This document shows positions 14,446 to 22,161 of a stretch of 37,637 bases of DNA, piece after piece. The stretch's first letter is position 1. Each line of letters starts with the position of its first letter. The notes under the pieces were generated by a model, which had not been told where the DNA came from, did not search any database, and saw nothing but the letters and a program-made list of their open reading frames with translations. A program made the translations under genes and the position numbers. Source of the stretch: Candidatus Mediterraneibacter faecavium (GTDB lineage Bacteria > Bacillota > Clostridia > Lachnospirales > Lachnospiraceae); contig DWVY01000035.1 in assembly GCA_019119995.1 (NCBI GenBank), positions 1 through 37,637 on the forward strand, read 5' to 3'.

Positions 14446-16521
14446 ATGAAGGTTTACAGAACGGACGAAATTAGAAACGTGGTATTGCTCGGACACGGCG
14501 GAAGCGGAAAGACAAGTCTTGTCGAGGCAATGCTGTACGTATCGGGAGCAACGAACCGCATGGGTAAAGTATCAGATGCCAGTACGGTCAGCGACTTTGA
14601 TAAAGAGGAGCAGAAACGTGGATTTTCGATCAGCACAAGCCTGATCCCGATCGAGTGGGAGAAAGCGAAGATCAACATCCTGGACACACCGGGATATTTT
14701 GACTTTGTCGGTGAAGTCGAGGAGGCGGTCAGCGCGGCGGACGCAGCGGTCATCGTCGTATCCGGCAAAGCGGGCGTACAGGTCGGAACAGAGAAAGCAT
14801 GGGAACTGTGCGATAAATATAATCTGCCCAGAATGGTCTATGTGACAGAGATGGATGTGGATGACGCAAGCTTCCGTCAGGTAGTCGAAGATCTGACTGC
14901 CCGTTACGGCAAGAAGATCGCGCCTCATTTCCAGCCGATCCGTGAGAATGAAAAGCTGGTCGGATATATCAATGTCATCAAGAATGCGGGACGCCGCTAT
15001 ACAGGGATCGGACAGAGAGAAGAGTGCGAGATCCCGGATTACTGTAAACCGAATCTTGAGATCCTGAGAGATTCTCTTATGGAAGCTGTCGCTGAGACAA
15101 GCGAGGAGTTCATGGAGCGCTATTTCAACGGCGAGGAGTTCTCCATCGAGGAAATCCGTGCGGCGATGCGTACCGAGGTTATGGACGGGGATATCGTCCC
15201 GGTGGCGATGGGATCCAACGTGCAGGCGCAGGGGGTTGCCAACCTGCTGTCCGATATCGTGCGTTTCTTCCCGAGCCCGGACAAGAGGACATGCGCGGGC
15301 ATTAACCGGACCACGAATGATATTTTTGAAGCAAACTATGATTTCGCCAAAGCTAAGACTGCATATGTATTCAAGACAATGGTTGACCCGTTTATCGGAA
15401 AATATTCCTTTATTAAGGTATGCTCCGGTGTGCTTAAGGGAGATGATGTACTTTACAATGTAAATACGGAAGCGGAAGAAAAACCGGGCAAGCTCTACAC
15501 AATGTGCGGCAATAAGCCGTCAGAAGTATCCGAGCTCTTTGCAGGAGATATCGGCGCGATCGCCAAGCTTGCGAATACACGCACCGGCGATACGCTCTCC
15601 ACAAAGGCAAATCAGGTGACATTTGCGAAGACAGACTATTCTGTACCTTATACATATATGAAATATGTAGTGAAGAATAAAGGGGATGAGGACAAAGTAT
15701 CTCAGGCTCTGGCGAGGATGACAGCCGAGGATGTGACACTGAAAGTGGTAAACGACAGCGAGAACAGGCAGTCCCTTCTCTATGGTATGGGCGACCAGCA
15801 TCTGGAGATCACGGCGAGCAAGCTGGCGGCAAGATATAAGGTAGAGATCACGCTGGAGACGCCGAAGGTTGCATTCCGCGAGACGATCCGCAAGACGGCT
15901 GACGTGGATATGAAGTATAAGAAGCAGACCGGCGGACACGGACAGTACGGACATGTCAAGATGAAATTCGAGCCGTCAGGCGATCTCGATACGCCGTATA
16001 TCTTTGAAGAGTGCGTAGTGGGCGGCGCGGTTCCGAAGAACTACTTCCCGGCAGTGGAGAAAGGACTCCAGGAATCCGTAGTCAAAGGCCCTCTCGCCGG
16101 ATATCCGGTCGTGGGCGTGAAGGCGATCCTTTACGATGGATCTTACCATCCGGTGGATTCTTCGGAGATGGCGTTCAAGACTGCTACGTCACAGGCGTTT
16201 AAGAAAGGATTCATGGAGGCTTCCCCTGTACTCCTTGAGCCGATCGCTTCGATCAAGGTTACCGTGCCTGACGACTATACAGGCGATGTGATGGGCGACC
16301 TGAACAAGAGACGCGGGCGCGTGCTCGGCATGAACCCGGTCGCAGGCGGAAAGCAGGTGATCGAAGCCGATATCCCGATGACCGGACTGTTCGGATACTG
16401 TACGACACTGCGGTCGATGACCGGCGGACGCGGCACCTATGAATATACATTCGCAAGGTACGAGCAGGCTCCGTCAGACGTGCAGGAGAAGGAGATCGCG
16501 GCAAGGGCGGCAGAGGACTAG
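14446..16521 (+). CDS. elongation factor G-like GTPase (EF-G paralogue)
   Basis: A full-length EF-G-type protein of 691 residues with all five domains. It has the GTPase domain, domain II, domain III, the domain IV motif GGHGQYGHVK (about residue 500) and a domain V end with MTGLFGYCTTLRSMTGGRG. The nucleotide motifs deviate from canonical EF-G: G1 is GHGGSGKTS (usual GHIDAGKTT), G3 is DTPGYFDF (usual DTPGHVDF, so the catalytic histidine is tyrosine) and G4 is TEMD (usual NKMD). This fits the EF-G2-like branch of paralogues, not the fusA of the str operon, and no ribosomal-protein genes are near. Its role may be ribosome-associated but non-housekeeping; that is inference. Confidence 0.88.
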   Translation: MKVYRTDEIRNVVLLGHGGSGKTSLVEAMLYVSGATNRMGKVSDASTVSDFDKEEQKRGFSISTSLIPIEWEKAKINILDTPGYFDFVGEVEEAVSAADAAVIVVSGKAGVQVGTEKAWELCDKYNLPRMVYVTEMDVDDASFRQVVEDLTARYGKKIAPHFQPIRENEKLVGYINVIKNAGRRYTGIGQREECEIPDYCKPNLEILRDSLMEAVAETSEEFMERYFNGEEFSIEEIRAAMRTEVMDGDIVPVAMGSNVQAQGVANLLSDIVRFFPSPDKRTCAGINRTTNDIFEANYDFAKAKTAYVFKTMVDPFIGKYSFIKVCSGVLKGDDVLYNVNTEAEEKPGKLYTMCGNKPSEVSELFAGDIGAIAKLANTRTGDTLSTKANQVTFAKTDYSVPYTYMKYVVKNKGDEDKVSQALARMTAEDVTLKVVNDSENRQSLLYGMGDQHLEITASKLAARYKVEITLETPKVAFRETIRKTADVDMKYKKQTGGHGQYGHVKMKFEPSGDLDTPYIFEECVVGGAVPKNYFPAVEKGLQESVVKGPLAGYPVVGVKAILYDGSYHPVDSSEMAFKTATSQAFKKGFMEASPVLLEPIASIKVTVPDDYTGDVMGDLNKRRGRVLGMNPVAGGKQVIEADIPMTGLFGYCTTLRSMTGGRGTYEYTFARYEQAPSDVQEKEIAARAAED

Positions 16522-16581
16522 GAACGGAAGACAGGACTTGTCCCTCGCGTATACTTATACTGCTGTAATGATCAAGAAATG

Positions 16582-16627
16582 AAGAGGAGGCGCCGGATCC
16601 GGCAGAACGGACCCGGCGCCTCCTCTT
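16582..16627 (+). terminator. strong GC hairpin after the EF-G-like gene
   Basis: A perfect 15-bp stem (16582-16596 with 16613-16627) continues inward as TCCG/CGGA. It lies 60 bases after the stop codon. No U-tract follows on either strand, so it may be a weak terminator or a 3'-end stabiliser rather than a classical rho-independent terminator. Confidence 0.55.
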
Positions 16628-16634
16628 GCGCGGT

Positions 16635-16709
16635 ACGTCCGGAGGGCGGCTGCCGCGCCTGCGCGAGCGGGCATCCGACGGGCAATGGAGCTGAACGCCC
16701 GGCGGACGT
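16635..16709 (+). ncRNA. candidate GC-rich branched RNA structure
   Basis: ACGTCCG (16635-16641) pairs with CGGACGT (16703-16709) and GGGCG (16644-16648) with CGCCC (16696-16700), giving 12 bp around a 2x2 internal loop. The 47 enclosed bases can form further GC hairpins (for example GCCGC with GCGGGC). The segment lies outside any gene, is far more GC-rich than its surroundings, and has no reading frame I would defend. It could be part of the EF-G 3' UTR or a separate RNA. No known family is recognised. Confidence 0.35.
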
Positions 16710-16755
16710 TCGCCTGGCGCCGACCATAGCGGGAAGAGGGTGCGTTTAGATTGTA

Positions 16756-16784
16756 TTAAGAAGCGTGTTAAGAAAGCGCTAAGA
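16756..16784 (+). promoter_or_regulatory. direct repeats upstream of the trk promoter
   Basis: TTAAGAAGCG (16756), TTAAGAAAGCG (16768) and CTAAGAT (16779) repeat with 12- and 11-base spacing and end just before the -35. Helically phased direct repeats in this position are typical of OmpR/PhoB-family response regulators. No such regulator is in the window. Confidence 0.45.
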
Positions 16785-16787
16785 TTA

Positions 16788-16816
16788 TTGTGCTTTATAT
16801 TTAAAGGTGCTATAAT
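16788..16816 (+). promoter_or_regulatory. extended -10 promoter of trkA-trkH
   Basis: TATAAT (16811-16816) preceded by TGC (an extended -10), with TTGTGC 17 bases upstream. The weak -35 suits an activated promoter, consistent with the repeats above it. Confidence 0.7.
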
Positions 16817-16903
16817 TGCTCTGCTGTGTATACAGGAAGCCTGCAGATGAGGGAGGCGGAACCGGTATACATGAAAAATATTGATACAATAGAGGGAAAA
16901 ATA

Positions 16904-18262
16904 ATGAAAATTGTTATCATCGGAGACGGGAAAGTAGGGTATAAACTTGCAAAGCAGCTTTCTGTCGAAAACTATGATGTGGTGATGATCGACAGTAATG
17001 AGAAGAAACTGAAATACGCCGTGGACCGGCTGGATATTGCCTGTGTGACAGGAGACGCGGCGGACGCCGAGGTGCAGAAGCAGGCCGACGTGCCGCATGC
17101 GGATCTTGTGATCGCCTGTACTTCAGCGGACGAGTGCAATATGCTGAGCTGCCTGATCGCAAGAAGGCTCGGGGCGAGACACACGATCGCGCGCGTGCGC
17201 AATCCGATCTATTACAAACAGATCGGGCTGCTGAAAGAGGACCTTCACCTCAGTATGGCGGTGAATCCGGAACTGATCGTTGCGGACGAGATCAGCAGGA
17301 TCCTGCTGTTCCCGGATGCAAGCAAGATCGAGACATTTGCCAAGGGAAAGGTAGAGCTGATCGAATATCCGATCCAGCAGGACAGCAGGCTTACTGGAAT
17401 GTCGCTTGCAGATATGTATAACAAGTTCCAGATCAAACTGCTTGTCTGCGCAGTCGAGCATGGCAGGGATGTACTGATCCCGGACGGGGATTATGTGATC
17501 CGGGAAGGAGACCGGCTCCACATAGCTGTCTCACACTTTGAGATGGAGCGGTTTTTCCGCATGTTCGGAAAGCACCGCGGGAAGATAAGAAAGGTGGTCA
17601 TCTGCGGAGGCGGCAGGGTGGCGTATTATCTGGCTGTGCAGCTGTGCAAGATCGGCATGCAGGTCAAGATCATCGAGCGCGATGTGAACCGGTGCGAGGA
17701 ACTCTGCGAACTTCTCCCGAAAGCAACGATCATCAACGGGGACGCTACGGACCACGATCTTCTGATCGAAGAGGGGATCGAGGAGGCGGATGCGTTTGTG
17801 GGCCTGACGGGTATGGATGAGGAGAACATCATTACGGCATTATTTGCCAAGAGCCAGGGCACGGCAAAGATCATCGCGAAGATCAACGAAGACCGGCGCG
17901 CGAGCATGGTCGAAGATTTCGGGATCGACAGCATCGTATCTGCGAAAACAGCGACGGCGGACGCCATATTGAGCTATGTGCGGGCGAGAAAGAATTCCCA
18001 GGGCAGCGCAAATGTGGAGACGCTCTATCAGCTTGTGGATGAGAAAGTAGAGGCCCTTGAATTTATCATCAGGGCGGAGACAAGATATACAGGAGTACCG
18101 CTGAAAGATCTTCAGATCCGGTCGAACAATCTGATCGCCTGTATTGCCAGAAAGCGTCAGATCATTATCCCCGGCGGCAATGACTGTATGGAAGTGGGAG
18201 ACAGTGTGATCGTGGTCACAATGGACACCCATATTGAAGATCTTGAGGATATTTTGGTGTAG
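16904..18262 (+). CDS. trkA: Trk system potassium uptake protein TrkA
   Basis: Cytoplasmic gating subunit of a Trk-type K+ channel. The 452-residue protein contains two RCK units in tandem. Rossmann motif GDGKVG at 7-12 is followed by a TrkA-C domain to about 220, and a second Rossmann motif GGGRVA near 235-240 by another TrkA-C domain ending GDSVIVVTMDT. Such proteins bind NAD(H) or ATP and ring beneath TrkH. The start at 16904 is chosen because GAGGG lies eight bases upstream; the in-frame ATG at 16826 is almost at the transcription start and lacks a ribosome site. The gene is nine bases from trkH. Confidence 0.95.
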   Translation: MKIVIIGDGKVGYKLAKQLSVENYDVVMIDSNEKKLKYAVDRLDIACVTGDAADAEVQKQADVPHADLVIACTSADECNMLSCLIARRLGARHTIARVRNPIYYKQIGLLKEDLHLSMAVNPELIVADEISRILLFPDASKIETFAKGKVELIEYPIQQDSRLTGMSLADMYNKFQIKLLVCAVEHGRDVLIPDGDYVIREGDRLHIAVSHFEMERFFRMFGKHRGKIRKVVICGGGRVAYYLAVQLCKIGMQVKIIERDVNRCEELCELLPKATIINGDATDHDLLIEEGIEEADAFVGLTGMDEENIITALFAKSQGTAKIIAKINEDRRASMVEDFGIDSIVSAKTATADAILSYVRARKNSQGSANVETLYQLVDEKVEALEFIIRAETRYTGVPLKDLQIRSNNLIACIARKRQIIIPGGNDCMEVGDSVIVVTMDTHIEDLEDILV

Positions 18263-18271
18263 GTGCAGAAA

Positions 18272-19717
18272 ATGAACAAAAGAATGATCATATACATATT
18301 GGGGAGAATGCTCGGCGTGGAAGGGGCGGTCCTTCTGATCCCGGCATTTGTCTCCCTGATCTATTGGGAAAAAAGCGGTTTTTCTTTCCTGATCGTAAGT
18401 GTGATCCTCGGCGCTGTGTATCTTATCTTCGGCAGAAAGCGCCCGGAATGCACAAGGATATATGGGAAAGAAAGTTTTGCGATCGTAGCGCTGGCATGGC
18501 TTTTGTGGTCTCTTTTCGGAGCCCTTCCGTTTGTCATATCCGGAAGCATCCCGAACTATATCGACGCATTTTTTGAGACGGTATCGGGCTTTACTACTAC
18601 CGGATCCACGATACTCCAGGAGATCGAGAGCCTGCCGATGGGGATTAACTTCTGGCGGTGCCTGACCCACTGGATCGGCGGAATGGGAGTGCTTGTATTC
18701 GTCCTTATGATCACATCGCTGGATGATGAGAACTCGATGCCGCTCATGCGTGCGGAGATGCCGGGCCCGGAGGCGGACAAACTGGTCCCGAAGGCGAGAA
18801 ATACGGCAACGATCCTGTATGCTATATATTTTGCGATGACGGCAGCGGAAGTGATCCTTCTCATGCTCGGCGGGATGAATCTCTATGACGCGTTGATCCA
18901 TTCTTTCAGTACGGCGGGGACCGGAGGTTTCAACAACCGGAATACAAGCGTGGCTTTTTATGACAGCGCATATATTGACGGGGTGATCACGGTGTTCATG
19001 ATCCTCTTCGGCGTGAACTTCAACCTGTACTTCCTGCTTCTTATAAAGGACTGGAAGAGCGTGCTCAAGAATGAAGAGCTGAGGGCGTATCTCGGGATCA
19101 TCGCCGCGTCGATCGCGGTGATCACAGTTAATATTTTAAACATTTATGAAAATGTCTTCCACGCATTCCGTTATGCGGCGTTCCAGGTGGCGTCGATCAT
19201 CACGACGACAGGATTCTACACGGCGGATTATGAGCTGTGGCCGGAACTGTCGAAGACCATACTGCTGGCTATCATGTTCATCGGCGCCAGCGCGGGATCT
19301 ACCGGCGGCGGGATCAAAGTGTGCCGCTTTGTCATCCTGATCAAGTCGATCAGGCAGGAGATCCATAAAGTGCTCCATCCGAATGCGGTCACCGTGGTAA
19401 AGCTGAACGGAAGAAAAGTCGGACAGGATACGCTGAGAGGAATAAATGTATATTTTGCCGCATATGTATTTATACTGGCAGCATCGGTACTGATCGTATC
19501 GATCGATAATTTTGATTTCGCTACATCTTTCAGCGGCGTCCTGACAACAATAAATAACGTAGGGCCGGGTATATCAAAAGTAGGGCCGGTAGAGAACTTC
19601 CACATGTTCTCCCCGCTTTCCAAGATCGTGTTCAGCTTTGATATGCTGGTGGGACGGCTTGAGATCATCCCGTTCCTGATCCTCTTGTCGCCTGCACTCT
19701 GGAGGAAGAAATTCTGA
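18272..19717 (+). CDS. trkH: TrkH/KtrB-type potassium channel subunit
   Basis: Integral membrane K+ translocator of 481 residues. The four selectivity-filter segments of the M1-P-M2 repeats are visible: SGFTTTGST (about 105-113), FSTAGTGGFNN, ITTTGFYTAD and NNVGPGIS, each with its filter glycine. The N-terminus is hydrophobic from residue 5, and 10-12 membrane spans are likely. The ATG at 18272 follows AGGTG by six bases; a GTG at 18263, right after the trkA stop, is the alternative. It works with TrkA, and the membrane protein gene 12 bases downstream is in the same operon. Confidence 0.95.
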   Translation: MNKRMIIYILGRMLGVEGAVLLIPAFVSLIYWEKSGFSFLIVSVILGAVYLIFGRKRPECTRIYGKESFAIVALAWLLWSLFGALPFVISGSIPNYIDAFFETVSGFTTTGSTILQEIESLPMGINFWRCLTHWIGGMGVLVFVLMITSLDDENSMPLMRAEMPGPEADKLVPKARNTATILYAIYFAMTAAEVILLMLGGMNLYDALIHSFSTAGTGGFNNRNTSVAFYDSAYIDGVITVFMILFGVNFNLYFLLLIKDWKSVLKNEELRAYLGIIAASIAVITVNILNIYENVFHAFRYAAFQVASIITTTGFYTADYELWPELSKTILLAIMFIGASAGSTGGGIKVCRFVILIKSIRQEIHKVLHPNAVTVVKLNGRKVGQDTLRGINVYFAAYVFILAASVLIVSIDNFDFATSFSGVLTTINNVGPGISKVGPVENFHMFSPLSKIVFSFDMLVGRLEIIPFLILLSPALWRKKF

Positions 19718-19729
19718 GAAAGGAAGAAT

Positions 19730-21361
19730 ATGAAAAAGATAAAACGAAATATCATTATTGCGGCAGCAGTCATCATCCTGCTCGGACTTTACTATTATAT
19801 CGCACTGCCGGCCGTGAACATCCATTCCACGGAATTCTGGGTGTTCCTGGGGATACTGGTGCTCCTGGCCGCGGCGCTGTTCGTGAAAAAGAAGAACCTC
19901 AGCCGGTATGAGCTGAGGGAATCCAAAGGGCTGAAAGTGATCCTGGGGATATTTGCGGCGGTCGTCATTGTCTATCTGGCAGGGGCGCTTCTGTCTTCCC
20001 CGATCATTAACGCGAAGAAATACCAGCAGCTTATGACGGTTGAGAACGGAGAATTCACGACGGATATCGAAGAGCTTTCGTTTGACCAGATCCCGCTGCT
20101 CGACCGTGATTCTGCGGCTCTTCTCGGCAACAGGGAGATGGGGAGCATGGTGGACATGGTGTCCCAGTTCGAGGTGGATGATCTTTACTCCCAGATCAAT
20201 TATAACGACCGCCCGGTGAGGGTGTCCCCGCTGAAATATGCGAGCATTATCAAATGGATCACCAATAACAGCGAGGGGATCCCTGCATATATAAAGATCG
20301 ACATGGCGACGCAGGATACCGAGCTCGTGAAACTGGACGAAGGGATGAAATATACGGCCAGCGACCATTTTAACCGGAATATTTACCGGCATCTGAGATT
20401 TAAGTATCCCACGTATATATTTAATGACCTGAGCTTTGAGGTGGACGAGGAAGGGACTCCTTACTGGATCTGCCCGGTGAAAAAGTATAACATCGGTCTG
20501 TTCGGCGGCGTGACAATCGGAAGGGTCGTGCTGTGCAATGCGGTCACGGGCGAGACGGAAGACTATGCGATCGAGGACGCCCCGCAGTGGATCGACCGTG
20601 CATATTCGGCGGATCTTCTGATCGACCTGTACGATTATCATGGAACATTGCAGCACGGATATCTGAACAGTGTTTTCGGACAGAAAGATTGTCTTGTGAC
20701 TACGGACGGATATAACTATCTGGCTATTGATGACGATGTGTGGGTGTATACGGGCGTGACCTCCATCACGGGAGACCAGTCTAATGTCGGGTTCGTACTG
20801 ATGAACCAGAGAACGATGGAGACGAGATTCTATGAAGTTGAGGGCGCTACAGAGCAGTCGGCTATGGACTCTGCGGAAGGGCAGGTGCAGAATCTGCATT
20901 ATACGGCTACATTCCCCCTTCTGCTGAATATTTCCGGAGAACCGACGTATTTTATCGCGCTGAAGGATGACGCAGGGCTCGTGAAGATGTATGCGATGGT
21001 CAATGTGCAGAAATACCAGATCGTGGCTACAGGAGATACGGTCAGCGAATGTGAGGAGCAGTATACTTCGCTGATGTATGAAAACGGCATCAAAGAAGTG
21101 GAGGAAGATACCCGGGAAATCCTGACGGCCGAAGGGAAGATCACGAAGATCGCCCAGGGAGTAGTGGCCGGGAATTCTCATTACTATATCATGATAGAAG
21201 GCTCGGACGGGATCTTTGATGTCCCGGTCGTCGATTATATCGACGTGATCAGATATAATGTGGGAGATGAAGTGACGGTCGAATATAAGGAAGGAGAGAA
21301 GACCAACACGGTCCTTTCGATCAACGGAGCAGATGTATCCGGATCAGATAAAGAAGAATAG
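19730..21361 (+). CDS. membrane-anchored protein of unknown function, third gene of the trk operon
   Basis: I do not recognise this 543-residue protein. Three hydrophobic segments (about 8-26, 35-52 and 70-92) are followed by roughly 440 soluble residues. With a lysine-rich N-terminus inside, the large part would face outwards. Two regions look alike in pattern (about 225-295, with YPTYIFNDLSFEVDEEGTPY, and about 385-445, with TATFPLLLNISGEPTYFIAL), reminiscent of PepSY-like folds; this is a visual impression only. The last ~70 residues (GKITKIAQGVV to TVLSING) look like a small beta domain. GGAAG lies before the ATG, 12 bases after trkH, and a terminator follows. Co-transcription suggests a link to K+ uptake, but no function can be claimed. 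Confidence 0.8.
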   Translation: MKKIKRNIIIAAAVIILLGLYYYIALPAVNIHSTEFWVFLGILVLLAAALFVKKKNLSRYELRESKGLKVILGIFAAVVIVYLAGALLSSPIINAKKYQQLMTVENGEFTTDIEELSFDQIPLLDRDSAALLGNREMGSMVDMVSQFEVDDLYSQINYNDRPVRVSPLKYASIIKWITNNSEGIPAYIKIDMATQDTELVKLDEGMKYTASDHFNRNIYRHLRFKYPTYIFNDLSFEVDEEGTPYWICPVKKYNIGLFGGVTIGRVVLCNAVTGETEDYAIEDAPQWIDRAYSADLLIDLYDYHGTLQHGYLNSVFGQKDCLVTTDGYNYLAIDDDVWVYTGVTSITGDQSNVGFVLMNQRTMETRFYEVEGATEQSAMDSAEGQVQNLHYTATFPLLLNISGEPTYFIALKDDAGLVKMYAMVNVQKYQIVATGDTVSECEEQYTSLMYENGIKEVEEDTREILTAEGKITKIAQGVVAGNSHYYIMIEGSDGIFDVPVVDYIDVIRYNVGDEVTVEYKEGEKTNTVLSINGADVSGSDKEE

Positions 21362-21375
21362 AAACAATGAAAAAC

Positions 21376-21405
21376 GCTCTTCCATATGTATTGATATGGA
21401 AGAGC
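21376..21405. terminator. bidirectional terminator between the trk operon and the P-loop gene
   Basis: A 12-bp perfect stem, GCTCTTCCATAT (21376-21387) with ATATGGAAGAGC (21394-21405), has a six-base loop. On plus it is followed by ATTTCTGCTTTTAT, and on minus by GTTTTTC. It sits between convergent genes. Confidence 0.85.
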
Positions 21406-21439
21406 ATTTCTGCTTTTATCAGTAAGGCTAGTATGGCTC

Positions 21440-21862
21440 TTACGAGATCACATTGTAATCTGAGGAGTCGATATCGGAAATCTCATTCTTGTCTGCGCCG
21501 ATGCTCAGATAGAAATCGATGTTGTTTTCGGAGCTTATCTTATTCAGTTTCTGCAGGAAAACAGGGAGACTTTCAAGGGTGATGTTTGCCTGTTTCAGCA
21601 CACTGTCGATAAAGATCGTTTCGATGTCGTGATTGCCGGCTACCATGCCGTAAAGGAATCCTACAAATTCTTCAAGGGTAAGGATATCTGGATAATCAGC
21701 CATACGGATCGCACGGATGTTGAAATCTACCGTGTAGGTATCCTTGTGGCTCTTTTTGATAAATACTACGTTACCGTTGGAAGTTTTCACCTTCTCATTT
21801 GCAAGTTCGATCATTTGCTGTGTCTTTCCGCTGCCTCTTGGGCCTGTAATTAAATTTACCAT
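21440..21862 (-). CDS. small P-loop ATP-binding protein
   Basis: A 140-residue protein starting MVNLITGPRGSGKTQQ. Walker A is GPRGSGKT at residues 7-14, and a Walker B-like strand ending IFID is at 83-86. No other domain is present, and it is too short for a helicase or ABC protein. The start at 21862 is supported by AAGGAGAG eight bases upstream. Its promoter (21925-21953) diverges from the ZIP transporter gene. Function unknown; alternatives are a thymidine-kinase-like or cytoskeletal-type small ATPase. Confidence 0.75.
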   Translation of the reverse strand: MVNLITGPRGSGKTQQMIELANEKVKTSNGNVVFIKKSHKDTYTVDFNIRAIRMADYPDILTLEEFVGFLYGMVAGNHDIETIFIDSVLKQANITLESLPVFLQKLNKISSENNIDFYLSIGADKNEISDIDSSDYNVIS

Positions 21863-21924
21863 GGCGAATCTCTCCTTTATGTATGTATTGTTTGAGACTT
21901 TCACCTCTCAAATATCATATACCC

Positions 21925-21953
21925 ATTATACACTAAAGCACTGTGTGGAACAA
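21925..21953 (-). promoter_or_regulatory. promoter of the small P-loop protein gene
   Basis: On the minus strand a perfect TATAAT (21930-21925) lies 17 bases after TTGTTC (21953-21948). Confidence 0.6.
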
Positions 21954-22052
21954 CTAAAAAAAGGATAAAAAGGGAAAAATAATTGAGCAGATTGCATATG
22001 TGCCGGAAAGGATAAAAAGTATGAAATGCAATATTGAAATCGGAGGATCCGT

Positions 22053-22090
22053 ATGATAGCATTATCATGACTTTGCGCATATGATAAAAT
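22053..22090 (+). promoter_or_regulatory. ZIP-transporter promoter with candidate metalloregulator operator
   Basis: Promoter: TTATCA (22062-22067), 17 bases, TAAAAT (22085-22090). Overlapping it are ATGATA (22053-22058), TATCAT (22063-22068) and ATGATA (22081-22086). The first two form TGATAGCATTATCA, close to a Fur-family box (TGATAAT-n-ATTATCA) but one base shorter. A repressor bound there would block the -35. Which regulator it is (Fur, Zur, PerR or other) cannot be told. Confidence 0.45.
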
Positions 22091-22161
22091 AACGATAAAA
22101 ATTACCGGTGTCAATGATCCGGCGTTTCGGCGCCGGCCGCCGGGAAAAAAGGAGAAAAATA

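Noticed and set aside
16259..17098. 279-codon minus-strand frame spanning the EF-G to trkA interval
   Set aside because: It covers parts of two plus-strand genes and a GC-rich non-coding stretch, and the composition (Arg/Ser/Pro-rich) is that of an antisense frame.
19574..21181. 535-codon minus-strand frame opposite the third trk-operon gene
   Set aside because: Nearly as long as the gene itself, so I compared both. The plus frame has a signal-anchor region, ribosome site, operon spacing and terminator. The minus frame has none and runs into trkH.
21376..21405. Palindrome considered as an attachment site
   Set aside because: The stem, loop and U-rich tails on both strands between convergent genes fit a bidirectional terminator, and there is no tRNA or integrase nearby.
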